In this document: positions 1-7,517 of the stretch, piece by piece
How the letters are laid out: each line of letters starts with the position of its first letter
Numbering within the stretch: position 1 is the first letter of the stretch
The notes under the pieces: generated by a model
What the model was told of the DNA's origin: nothing
Database searches by the model: none
Seen by the model: the letters and a program-made list of their open reading frames with translations, nothing else
Position numbers and translations under genes: made by a program
DNA from: Candidatus Treponema merdequi
GTDB taxonomy: Bacteria; Spirochaetota; Spirochaetia; Treponematales; Treponemataceae
Reading direction: 5' to 3'
NCBI GenBank assembly: GCA_018064525.1
Contig: JAGHVB010000008.1
Coordinates: 1-63,142 of the forward strand
DNA length: 63,142 nucleotides

Positions 1-211
1 TATATATATCTGGCAGGTTAATTCCATTTTTCCATTTATATATTGTTGTTCCTGATATTTCTTCTGATCCATTTTGATTTTTGTAATCTTCTTGAGTAAA
101 CAGTTTTGTCTGCAGTTCTTCTTTTGTAATATTTTCTTCTTCTATTATTTTAAATAGATTTTTACAGCTTTCTGTAATATCAATTTTCGGAACTAAAAAA
201 AAATGTCTCAT
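1..211 (-). CDS. Partial helix-turn-helix regulator (XRE-like), cut by the window edge
   Basis: Reading the minus strand from an ATG at 211 gives about 70 codons without a stop up to the window edge. The protein starts MRHFFLVPKIDITESC and later contains NITKEELQTKL and TIYKWKNGINLPD. That pairing resembles the recognition helix and following turn of XRE/Cro-type DNA-binding domains, which typically read like xIxxWxxGxxxPD. Only the N-terminus is present, so the effector part is unknown. No clear ribosome-binding site precedes the ATG. It is divergent from the small ORF at 399, and both share the intergenic stretch 212-398. The frame is secure; the family is an inference from a short motif. 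Confidence 0.55.
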   Translation of the reverse strand, partial: MRHFFLVPKIDITESCKNLFKIIEEENITKEELQTKLFTQEDYKNQNGSEEISGTTIYKWKNGINLPDIY

Positions 212-312
212 ACACATAATATAGCAGACAAACGAAAAACTCACAAATTAAAAAATGAATTTTAAATTTCAGGTTAAATTGCAATTTTTACGTTTTCTTT
301 TCATCCATCGTA

Positions 313-360
313 TACAAAAAAAGTATCACATGTGAAACCAGAGTGTAAAAAAAGTATAAA
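313..360. promoter_or_regulatory. Intergenic control region with palindrome and paired direct repeats
   Basis: Between the divergent genes at 211 (minus) and 399 (plus) lies a perfect 10-base palindrome, TCACATGTGA (326-335). It is flanked by two copies of AAAAAAAGTAT (316-326 and 347-357) spaced 31 bases apart, about three helical turns. A possible -10 box TATAAA sits at 355-360. The layout would suit an operator for the HTH protein encoded next to it, but that is inference. Confidence 0.35.
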
Positions 361-398
361 TCTTGCAGGGCGGGCATTTTCCGAAAAAAGAAAAACTG

Positions 399-704
399 AT
401 GAATTATTTCTTACGTCAATTAAGCAAAGGAAATTTAAATTATACAGAGCGTCTTGATATTTTTTGTCCCGAAGGGCAATACGATATAATTATTCAAGCT
501 TACAACGTTCGTGAAAAAAAAGTAAAAACAATAGAATCAACTTTTTTACAAAATACTCGATTTGGTGAAGTAACATTAAAAAAGGATGGACGTCTTTATT
601 TTGATGAAACTTTTACGCTAAAAACAAAAAATGCAGTTGTTCAGCTTACGGAAGATGGATCTCTTTTGTTTGATGAAAATTTCAAAGTTAAAAAAAAGAA
701 ATAA
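399..704 (+). CDS. Small hypothetical protein with an internal C-terminal duplication
   Basis: This is a 101-residue ORF starting at ATG 399; an in-frame TTG at 363 would add 12 residues but has no better ribosome-binding site. I do not recognise a family. The C-terminal half holds two tandem copies of about 23 residues, VTLKKDGRLYFDETF and VQLTEDGSLLFDENF, which share the pattern V-x-L-x-x-DG-x-L-x-FDE-x-F followed by Lys-rich tails. This looks like a short beta-hairpin duplication. There is no signal peptide or membrane segment. It sits 62 bases before the large histidine kinase gene and may be its neighbour by chance. It could also be a remnant of a longer gene. Confidence 0.45.
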   Translation: MNYFLRQLSKGNLNYTERLDIFCPEGQYDIIIQAYNVREKKVKTIESTFLQNTRFGEVTLKKDGRLYFDETFTLKTKNAVVQLTEDGSLLFDENFKVKKKK

Positions 705-731
705 AAAATATATAATTCCACTGAAATTTTC

Positions 732-766
732 TTTAAAAAATAAAAATTCAGATGTAAAATTATTAT
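732..766 (+). promoter_or_regulatory. Predicted leaderless promoter of the hybrid histidine kinase
   Basis: TTTAAA (732-737), a 17-base spacer, TAAAAT (755-760), then exactly 6 bases before ATG 767. No ribosome-binding site is present. Transcription would be expected to start at or next to the A of the ATG. The -35 box is weak and the region is very AT-rich. Confidence 0.4.
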
Positions 767-3700
767 ATGGAGATAAAATTGGGGGAATTCCCCCTGTCAG
801 CGGAAATTTTAACTCAGTCTAATATTGGTTTATGGGCTTTTGAACTTGATGAAGGTGCTGAACCGCGAATGTATGCGGATGAAGCAATGCTTCGTCTTCT
901 TGGATTAAAAAAACAGCTGAAACCAGAAGATATTTATCACATCTGGTATGACAATATAGATTCTCTTCACTATAACGAGGTTCATGAAAGTGTTGAAAAA
1001 ATGAAAGACGGTTTCAGAACTGAAGTTCAGTATCCGTGGCATTCACCTGATGGAAAAACAATGATTGTCCGTTGCGGTGGTGTCAGAAATTTCAACTATA
1101 AAAAAGGTATCCGCATTGAAGGTGTTTATCAGGATGTTACAGACTTAATTCATTATGAAAAAAATCAACAGGATGAACTTGCGAGAAAATCTGTTCTTCT
1201 TGAACATGAAAAATTCAGAAATGATGCGCTTACTTTTCTTGCTGATATTGAACCTGAACCTGCGGAGTTTGTAAGTTTTTTTGCAGACAGATTTTTAAAG
1301 CTGTCTGGCTGCGATCAGGTTATTTTTACAAGTGCTGATGGAAGTAAGATTCAGAAAACTATCGATGGAATCCCGGATGTTTTACAGTCTGTTTGTGATA
1401 AATGTGTTTATTCGAAAATCAGTGATTCTATTTTTAATTCGGATGTTATTGATATTCCATCTGTAAGAAATTTTGATTCTTCAATTCCATCAAAATGTCC
1501 TGTAAAATCTGCATTTATCAATGTAATTAAACTTAACGAAAATGTTTTTGGCTACCTTGCAATTCATTACATAAGGGAAGAACATCAGATTACAAAAACT
1601 GAACGCGAAACATTAAATATGTTTTCGTCCATGCTTTCTCTTGCATTAAATAATATTGGTGTCAGAAAAGAAAAAGAAAAATTTCAAAAAGAACGTCTTT
1701 TAACTGCATCAAATGTTATTGAAACTTTCTGTAAAAATTATACGACAGTACTGGCTGTTAACAGAGAAGATGACACTTATAAAGTTGTTAAGTCTAATCA
1801 GGAACTTGCTGAGCATTATACAGAAAATGGCCGGAGTTTTTCACGCGCTTTGTCAAAGTATGTCCGTTCTGAAGTTTATAAACTTGATCAAAAGAATGTA
1901 CTTTCATTACGTGATAATAAAAATCTGGATAACAGACTTGCTGCAGATGGAACTTATAATGTCGAGTATCGCGCTGGAAAAGAAGGTACTCCAAAATGGT
2001 ATAAAATGACTGTTTCATTAATGCCTTCTAAAAAAGAGTTACTCATCGGTTTTATAGAAAATGATGATGAGATTCTTCTTGATCATCTGGAAAATGTTTT
2101 TGAAGAAGGATACTTTGGAATCTATGTTGTCGATCTGGAAAATGATTCATATAAGATCATTAAAAATACAAAGTATCAGACAAAAAAAATTAAAACAACA
2201 AGTTACAGTAAGGCTGTTTTAAGTTTTATAGAGGGTCTTGATAAAGAAACTGTAGAGTTTTTTACAAAGGTCAGTGATATTAAATATGTTCAGAAAATTT
2301 TTGAAACTGAAAGCAATCGAGAATATGTTTACTATTCAAACAGAACAAAATCGTGGACAAAATTTACTACTTATGTTTTAACAAGAGATGAAAAAAATGT
2401 TCCGCTGACTGTTGCGCATTGTTTTTCAAGTGTGGATTCACTTCAGAAAAAAAATCTCGAACTTTCTGTAAGTTTAAAACAACAGGTAGAAGAAAATTCA
2501 GAAAGGCAGTCTTATCTTGAACAGACTCTTACATTTACAAATTTCTTTTTGAGCAGTTATGAGTCTGCATTGTATGTTAATTTAAAAGATCTTACTGCAA
2601 AAGTTTATAAAAAAAGTCCTGACTCCGTAGATAGAACTTCTGTAAGTAAAAATTATTATGAAACTTTGTGTAAACATGTTGATGAAGCTTTGCCGCCTTC
2701 AGAAAGAGAACAGTTAAAAGAAAAATTCAATCCTGAATATCTCATGAAAAAATTAAAAAGAGATAATGAAGTCAGGTTTATTTTTACAGATATATTTTAT
2801 AACAAACCAAGAAAATTTCTTTTTCATGCAATCAAAGGAGCTGATCCATATCATGCTGCAATCGGATTCAGGGAAGTTACTGCGGAAATTCAGAAAGAGC
2901 ACGCTTATGCAAATACAATGATGAGCCTTTCTGATAACTTTCAGGCAATTTATGATTGTGATATCAATTCTGGTAAATATACTGTATATCTTGAAAGTAA
3001 AACATTTGCAGAAGATGAACTTTCCAGAATGATGAATGGTGAAGATTTTTTTACAGACATTGTTAATAATATTGAAAAAGTTATCTATAAAGATGACCGC
3101 AATCTGATGCTGGATGTTTTTGTTAAGTCCAGAATTAAAAAAATAATACAGGATGATTCTGAAATTTCAATTGAATACAGACTTCTTAATAAAAAAGAAA
3201 TTGTCTGGTATAAAATGCGTATTGTTAAATCAAAACAGCAAAAGAATCATTTTCTTGTTGGTGTATTTAATGTAAATGATGAACGTGCAAAAGAAAAAGA
3301 ACTTACACAGGTTGTAAATGGTCTTGCTTCGGAATTTGTTTCTCTTCTTCATGTTGATGTTTCTACAGGTTCTTTTAAAACCTATCTGGTTTCTGAAGAA
3401 GAAGATTTAAAACAGCTTATCAATAATTGCGATAACAGCTATCCTGTTCTGGTAAAGTTTTATACAGAAAATTTTGTTCATCTGGACGATAGAAAAATAT
3501 TCCTGGAAAATACAGAGATTAAAGAGTTAAAACTTAAATTAATAAATAAAAAAGCGATGCACTTTTTTTACAGACGTTTATGCGGAAAAGAATACCGCTG
3601 GTATGAACAGGTAATAGTAAAAGCTCAGGATGTAAAAGAAAAACTTGAGGATTTTATTATTTATCATACTGATCGTGATAAAGAAGTCCGCGAAGATCAG

Positions 3701-5290
3701 GAGAATAACCGTCAGCTTCAGGAAGCTCTGGGAATGGCACAGAGTGCAAACCGTGCAAAGACAACATTCCTTAATAATATGTCTCATGATATCAGAACTC
3801 CGATGAATGCAATTATCGGTTATACAGGTCTTGCTAAAAGTCATATCGATAACAAGGGCCAGGTAAATGATTATCTTACAAAAATTGAACAATCCAGTGA
3901 TCATCTTTTAAGTCTGATTAATGATGTCCTTGATATGAGCAGAATTGAAAGTGGAAAGATGACATTGGATGAAAAAAATGAAAATCTTTCGGATATTATT
4001 CATACGCTGCGTGATATAGTTCAGTCTGATGTAAAGGCAAAACAGCTTGATTTAATTATTGATGTCTGCAATGTAAATGATGAAGATGTTATCTGTGACA
4101 GACTTCGTTTGAATCAGGTTCTGCTGAATATTCTTTCTAATGCGATTAAGTATTCAGTTTCGGGCGGAAATGTGACGATGCGTATAATCGAATCAAAATC
4201 ATTGAACGAAAATACTGCATGTTATGAATTTATAGTAAAAGATACCGGAATCGGAATGACCGAAGAATTTTTAAAAACAATTTTCGATCCGTTTACAAGA
4301 ATGAAATCTTCTACTGTTTCCGGCATTCAGGGAACAGGACTTGGAATGTCTATTACTAAAAATATTGTCGATATGATGAATGGTCAGATCGATATTAAAA
4401 GTGAAATTAACAGAGGAACTGAAGTCGATGTCAAATTTGAATTTAAGCTTAAAAAACGTTCAAAGTCTCCTGTTAAAATTTCAGAAGTTTCCGGTTTTAA
4501 AGCTCTTGTTGTTGATGATAATACAAATGCCTGTGCTTCAATTTCTGCAATGCTTAAAGATGCTGGAATGCGGAGTGAATGGTGTACGGCAGGTAAAGAA
4601 GCTTTATTTAGAACAGAGCTTGCTGTCAAAGAGAAAGAACCTTTTAAATTTTATATTATCGACTGGCTTCTGCCTGATATAAACGGAATTGAGATAACAA
4701 GAAGAATCAGAAAAATTGCCGGTGAAAATATTCCTGTTGTCATTTTAACAGCTTATGACTGGAGTGATATTGAAGAAGAAGCGCGTGAAGCAGGTGTTAC
4801 AGCCTTTTTGAGAAAGCCAATGTTCCCTTCTGATATGCGTAAAATTATTAAAAAATGTTTCAGTAAAGAAGAAAAAGAAGAAGCAAAAAAGAAGCCGGTT
4901 AAAAAAATCAATCTTGCCGGAAAGAAAGTACTGCTTGTCGATGATAATGAATATAACCGTGAAATTGCGGTTGAAATTCTACGGGATTATAAAATTGAAG
5001 TTATAACTGCAAATGATGGAATTGAAGCTGTTGAAATTATGACAGGTGCAAAGAAAGGTGATTTTGATCTGATTCTGATGGATATTCAGATGCCTGTCTT
5101 AAATGGTTATGAAGCTACAAAACAGATAAGGGCATTAAAATCAGAAATTTCTTCGATTCCGATTCTTGCAATGACCGCTAATGCATTTGACGAAGATAAG
5201 AAACTTGCTTTTGAAGCAGGTATGAATGAACATATTACAAAGCCGATTAAGATAGAAGTACTTCAGGGTATTCTTTCAAAATATCTGTAA
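767..5290 (+). CDS. Large multi-PAS/GAF hybrid sensor histidine kinase with two receiver domains
   Basis: This 1507-residue soluble hybrid kinase would sense a cytoplasmic signal and relay phosphate internally. The N-terminal about 970 residues form PAS-like repeats with a GAF-like segment near 145-300; no membrane span is seen. A coiled segment leads into the HisKA domain with motif NMSHDIRTPMN, placing the phospho-accepting His at 1007. The ATPase domain shows LNQVLLNILSNAIKYS (N box), KDTGIGM (G1) and GTGLGMSI (G2). The first receiver has VVDDN at 1248-1252 and phospho-acceptor D1299 (IDWLLPD). The second has VDDN at 1391-1394 and D1439 (MDIQMP). No Hpt domain is fused; a lone Hpt protein at 17.4 kb is a possible partner. 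The start is set by the PAS homology and a -10 box 6 bases upstream. The signal sensed cannot be told. Confidence 0.93.
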   Translation: MEIKLGEFPLSAEILTQSNIGLWAFELDEGAEPRMYADEAMLRLLGLKKQLKPEDIYHIWYDNIDSLHYNEVHESVEKMKDGFRTEVQYPWHSPDGKTMIVRCGGVRNFNYKKGIRIEGVYQDVTDLIHYEKNQQDELARKSVLLEHEKFRNDALTFLADIEPEPAEFVSFFADRFLKLSGCDQVIFTSADGSKIQKTIDGIPDVLQSVCDKCVYSKISDSIFNSDVIDIPSVRNFDSSIPSKCPVKSAFINVIKLNENVFGYLAIHYIREEHQITKTERETLNMFSSMLSLALNNIGVRKEKEKFQKERLLTASNVIETFCKNYTTVLAVNREDDTYKVVKSNQELAEHYTENGRSFSRALSKYVRSEVYKLDQKNVLSLRDNKNLDNRLAADGTYNVEYRAGKEGTPKWYKMTVSLMPSKKELLIGFIENDDEILLDHLENVFEEGYFGIYVVDLENDSYKIIKNTKYQTKKIKTTSYSKAVLSFIEGLDKETVEFFTKVSDIKYVQKIFETESNREYVYYSNRTKSWTKFTTYVLTRDEKNVPLTVAHCFSSVDSLQKKNLELSVSLKQQVEENSERQSYLEQTLTFTNFFLSSYESALYVNLKDLTAKVYKKSPDSVDRTSVSKNYYETLCKHVDEALPPSEREQLKEKFNPEYLMKKLKRDNEVRFIFTDIFYNKPRKFLFHAIKGADPYHAAIGFREVTAEIQKEHAYANTMMSLSDNFQAIYDCDINSGKYTVYLESKTFAEDELSRMMNGEDFFTDIVNNIEKVIYKDDRNLMLDVFVKSRIKKIIQDDSEISIEYRLLNKKEIVWYKMRIVKSKQQKNHFLVGVFNVNDERAKEKELTQVVNGLASEFVSLLHVDVSTGSFKTYLVSEEEDLKQLINNCDNSYPVLVKFYTENFVHLDDRKIFLENTEIKELKLKLINKKAMHFFYRRLCGKEYRWYEQVIVKAQDVKEKLEDFIIYHTDRDKEVREDQENNRQLQEALGMAQSANRAKTTFLNNMSHDIRTPMNAIIGYTGLAKSHIDNKGQVNDYLTKIEQSSDHLLSLINDVLDMSRIESGKMTLDEKNENLSDIIHTLRDIVQSDVKAKQLDLIIDVCNVNDEDVICDRLRLNQVLLNILSNAIKYSVSGGNVTMRIIESKSLNENTACYEFIVKDTGIGMTEEFLKTIFDPFTRMKSSTVSGIQGTGLGMSITKNIVDMMNGQIDIKSEINRGTEVDVKFEFKLKKRSKSPVKISEVSGFKALVVDDNTNACASISAMLKDAGMRSEWCTAGKEALFRTELAVKEKEPFKFYIIDWLLPDINGIEITRRIRKIAGENIPVVILTAYDWSDIEEEAREAGVTAFLRKPMFPSDMRKIIKKCFSKEEKEEAKKKPVKKINLAGKKVLLVDDNEYNREIAVEILRDYKIEVITANDGIEAVEIMTGAKKGDFDLILMDIQMPVLNGYEATKQIRALKSEISSIPILAMTANAFDEDKKLAFEAGMNEHITKPIKIEVLQGILSKYL

Positions 5291-5292
5291 AG

Positions 5293-5334
5293 CAAAAGGC
5301 TTTTATTTACTGATAAAAGCCTTTTGTTTTTTTT
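5293..5334. terminator. Bidirectional intrinsic terminator
   Basis: A perfect 14-base-pair stem (5293-5306 with 5313-5326) around the loop TTACTG is followed by eight T. On the minus strand the stem is preceded by the complementary A/T tract, so it can end both the histidine kinase and the convergent D-lactate dehydrogenase gene, whose stop codon lies inside the T tract. Confidence 0.9.
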
Positions 5335-6331
5335 ATGCAGTTAAAACTATGTTTGAAATTGTATCACCATTTTCAAGTTCTGAAATATTTTTCAAAGTTG
5401 TTCTGGCAATTTCCTGCAATGCCTCTTCTGTCAAAAAGCCCTGATGACTTGTAATTATGACATTTGGAAAAGTTAAAAGTCGTGCAAGCGTGTCGTCATT
5501 TAAAATTTCATCAGACCAGTCTGTAAAGAAAAATGCACTTTCTTCTTCATAAACATCAAGCGCAGCTCCAGCAATTTTTTTTAGTTTAAGAGCTTTAATC
5601 AGAGATGTAGTTTCTATAAGGGCTCCTCTGCTTGTGTTTATAAGAATGCAGTTTCTTTTTAAAAGATTTATGCTTCCGAAGTTTATCAGATGTTTTGTGC
5701 TTTCTGTAAGCGGGCAGTGAAGTGTAATTATGTCACTCGACTGCAGAAGTTCCGGCAGAGGATAATACATAAAGTTATTTGATTCTGCCCACTTATAATC
5801 CTGATAAATATCATAAAGCATTATTTTACAGCCGAATGAACTTAATATTTCTGCAACCAGTTTACCGATTTTACCGATTCCGATTATGCCTACAGTTTTA
5901 TTATAAAGTTCCTGGCCTACAAGTCCTTCGAGAGAAAAATTTGCACCTCTTGTTCTGACATAAGCCTGCGGAAGTTTTCGTAAAAGAGACAGAATCAAAC
6001 CGATTGTATGTTCTGCAATAGCATGTGGAGAATAAGATGGAACCCGAACAACTGTAATTCCATTTCGATTTGCGCTGTCTAAATCTATGTTATTAAATCC
6101 TGCACATCGTAAAGCTATCATCTGAATATTATATTCTTTGAGTTTTTCGATTACAGTTTTATTTACAACATCATTTACAAAAACACAGACTGCATCAAAT
6201 CCTTTTGCTGTAAGACATGTATTTTCATTAAGCATAAAATCAAAATAAGTTATTTCAAAGTTGTATTTTTTATTGATTTCATCAAAAGCTTTTCTGTCAT
6301 ATTTATGTGTGTCATAAAAAGCTATTTTCAT
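5333..6331 (-). CDS. ldhA: D-lactate dehydrogenase (D-2-hydroxyacid dehydrogenase family)
   Basis: NAD-dependent enzyme that reduces pyruvate to D-lactate, a fermentation step that recycles NADH. The 332-residue length is that of the family. Visible are the substrate-loop segment LRCAGFNNIDL, the helix motif VPSYSPHAIAEHT, the Rossmann motif GIGKIG (151-156) with acidic D174, and the catalytic residues R235 (NTSRGAL), E264 and H296 (TSHQGF). These fall at or next to the positions known in lactobacillar D-LDH. The signature LLTFPNVIITSHQ favours lactate over other 2-hydroxyacid dehydrogenases. Its ATG overlaps the stop of the superoxide reductase gene by four bases (ATGA), with GGAG eight bases upstream. 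It is the last gene of the ferritin operon and ends at the shared terminator. Confidence 0.9.
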   Translation of the reverse strand: MKIAFYDTHKYDRKAFDEINKKYNFEITYFDFMLNENTCLTAKGFDAVCVFVNDVVNKTVIEKLKEYNIQMIALRCAGFNNIDLDSANRNGITVVRVPSYSPHAIAEHTIGLILSLLRKLPQAYVRTRGANFSLEGLVGQELYNKTVGIIGIGKIGKLVAEILSSFGCKIMLYDIYQDYKWAESNNFMYYPLPELLQSSDIITLHCPLTESTKHLINFGSINLLKRNCILINTSRGALIETTSLIKALKLKKIAGAALDVYEEESAFFFTDWSDEILNDDTLARLLTFPNVIITSHQGFLTEEALQEIARTTLKNISELENGDTISNIVLTA

Positions 6332-6723
6332 GCAATTTCTCCTTTGATTTCTGATTTAAAGAGATTGTGAATGTTGCAATATTCGTATGCAGCTTTTACG
6401 CGTTCTCCTGTAATCATTACAAAATCTGCTTTTGGAATATCGCCAGGTTTTAGAAATCTTTTCTGAAGTCCTTTTGTCGTTTCAAGAAGTATCCATTCGA
6501 TGTAATGTTCATCAGTCATAGGATGAAGTTTTTCTCCGACAGTAACTGTCACAAGAGAACCGTTGACCCTTATGACAGGAACATGTTTTTCATGATCGCC
6601 GTCAGTTGAACCTGGAATAAGTTCTGACATTTCTTCACCGCAGCAGATTGTTGGTGTTGCAGTTTCTTTTACAATTGCAATAATTTTTCCGCAATGTTTA
6701 CAATAATAAAATTTAAGTTCCAT
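6328..6723 (-). CDS. Desulfoferrodoxin-type superoxide reductase
   Basis: Reduces superoxide to hydrogen peroxide without making oxygen, a typical defence of anaerobes. The 131 residues hold both iron centres. The N-terminal desulforedoxin site is C8-x2-C11 with C27-C28, and the catalytic Fe(His)4Cys site is EKH (E45, K46, H47), H67, H73, C116 and H119 (motif YCNIHNLF). This is therefore the two-centre desulfoferrodoxin form, not the neelaredoxin form lacking the N-terminal cysteines. A GGAGG ribosome-binding site lies just upstream of the ATG. It sits between ferritin and D-lactate dehydrogenase on the minus strand, consistent with one oxygen/iron stress operon. Confidence 0.93.
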   Translation of the reverse strand: MELKFYYCKHCGKIIAIVKETATPTICCGEEMSELIPGSTDGDHEKHVPVIRVNGSLVTVTVGEKLHPMTDEHYIEWILLETTKGLQKRFLKPGDIPKADFVMITGERVKAAYEYCNIHNLFKSEIKGEIA

Positions 6724-6740
6724 ATATGGCCTCCTTTAAA

Positions 6741-6774
6741 GCGGGTGGAACAAAGAAGGTGGAATTCCACCCGC
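6741..6774. repeat. Inverted repeat between ferritin and superoxide reductase
   Basis: The ferritin-superoxide reductase gap contains GCGGGTGGAA (6741-6750) and its reverse complement TTCCACCCGC (6765-6774). Nested inside is the perfect 14-base palindrome GGTGGAATTCCACC (6758-6771). In the transcript this can form a hairpin between the two genes, possibly a partial terminator, a stability element or an operator. It carries the GTGGAATT core seen at other sites in the window. Confidence 0.5.
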
Positions 6775-6782
6775 AAAAAAAA

Positions 6783-7337
6783 TTATGCTGATAATTTATC
6801 AGATGGTGAATATTTTCTTTCACCATATTTCTGATCGAGATTGTAAAGTGCAGTTTTGCATTTACAGTCATCGTTTTTAGAAGAATCTGAATTAACAAAC
6901 ATGTCATAGCTGTCCAGAAGATTCTGGGCATTTATTTCTTCTTCAAATTGTTCTGTAATAAACCATGAAAGAAAAAGCTTTGTTCTGTAATCATTTTCTT
7001 CATCTGCCTTGCAGAAAATCTCGTTAATGTTTTTAGTTATGAATTTTTCGTGAGCTAATGACATTTCAAGAGGTTCTCTGATTGATTTAATGTTGAGCGC
7101 AGAAGGGTGGATCGGAAAGAATTTTACTTCTGTGTTTGTTTCGTGAAGAAAATTTAAAAAGATAAGTGCATGATCTGCTTCTTCTCGTGCCTGGATTGTA
7201 AACCAGGTTGAAAATCCCGGTAATCCGTTCTTCTCATAATAATCAGCAAATTGAAGGTATAGATACGACGACTCGTATTCTTTTTTGATCTGTTCGCTGA
7301 TTAATTCTGCAATTTTGTTTGAAATACATGATTTCAT
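6783..7337 (-). CDS. ftnA: Non-haem bacterial ferritin
   Basis: A four-helix iron-storage protein that oxidises Fe(II) and stores it in a cage, limiting Fenton chemistry. The start at 7337 gives 184 residues and is chosen because AAGGAG lies seven bases upstream; the frame stays open 16 codons further up without homology. The ferritin pattern is visible: EYESSYLYLQFADYYE in helix A, AREEADHALIF supplying the Glu and His ferroxidase ligands in helix B, and FITEQFEEE in helix C. The C-terminal tail is longer than usual and includes a CKC motif. It is first in a minus-strand operon with superoxide reductase and D-lactate dehydrogenase. Confidence 0.9.
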   Translation of the reverse strand: MKSCISNKIAELISEQIKKEYESSYLYLQFADYYEKNGLPGFSTWFTIQAREEADHALIFLNFLHETNTEVKFFPIHPSALNIKSIREPLEMSLAHEKFITKNINEIFCKADEENDYRTKLFLSWFITEQFEEEINAQNLLDSYDMFVNSDSSKNDDCKCKTALYNLDQKYGERKYSPSDKLSA

Positions 7338-7352
7338 ATTTTTTCTCCTTGC

Positions 7353-7391
7353 CGTAAATAAACGGCGCAAAAAGAACTTTGTCAAAACAAA
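7353..7391 (-). promoter_or_regulatory. Promoter of the ferritin operon
   Basis: On the minus strand TTGACA is followed by 17 bases and TTTATT, then a short leader with AAGGAG before ATG 7337. The leader contains GCCGT/ACGGC, a small hairpin just before the ribosome-binding site. The -35 box is a full consensus match and the -10 is imperfect. Confidence 0.5.
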
Positions 7392-7443
7392 ATACTTTTT
7401 GTTTACAGGAAAAAAAATATTGTAAATTCTGTGATAGAATACA

Positions 7444-7488
7444 TCAAAAAGCCGTCAAAAGCATTGACGGCTTTTGACGGCTTTTTGA
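7444..7488 (-). terminator. Intrinsic terminator after the hydrogenase/MCP gene
   Basis: A perfect 19-base-pair inverted repeat (7444-7462 with 7470-7488) around a 7-base loop, ending in a T tract on the minus strand. It lies 30 bases beyond the stop of the hydrogenase-MCP gene. The sequence GCCGTCAAAAG/CTTTTGACGGC also gives alternative shorter pairings. Confidence 0.85.
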
Positions 7489-7517
7489 AGGAAGTTGAAA
7501 ATAAAAAAGACTAAACT

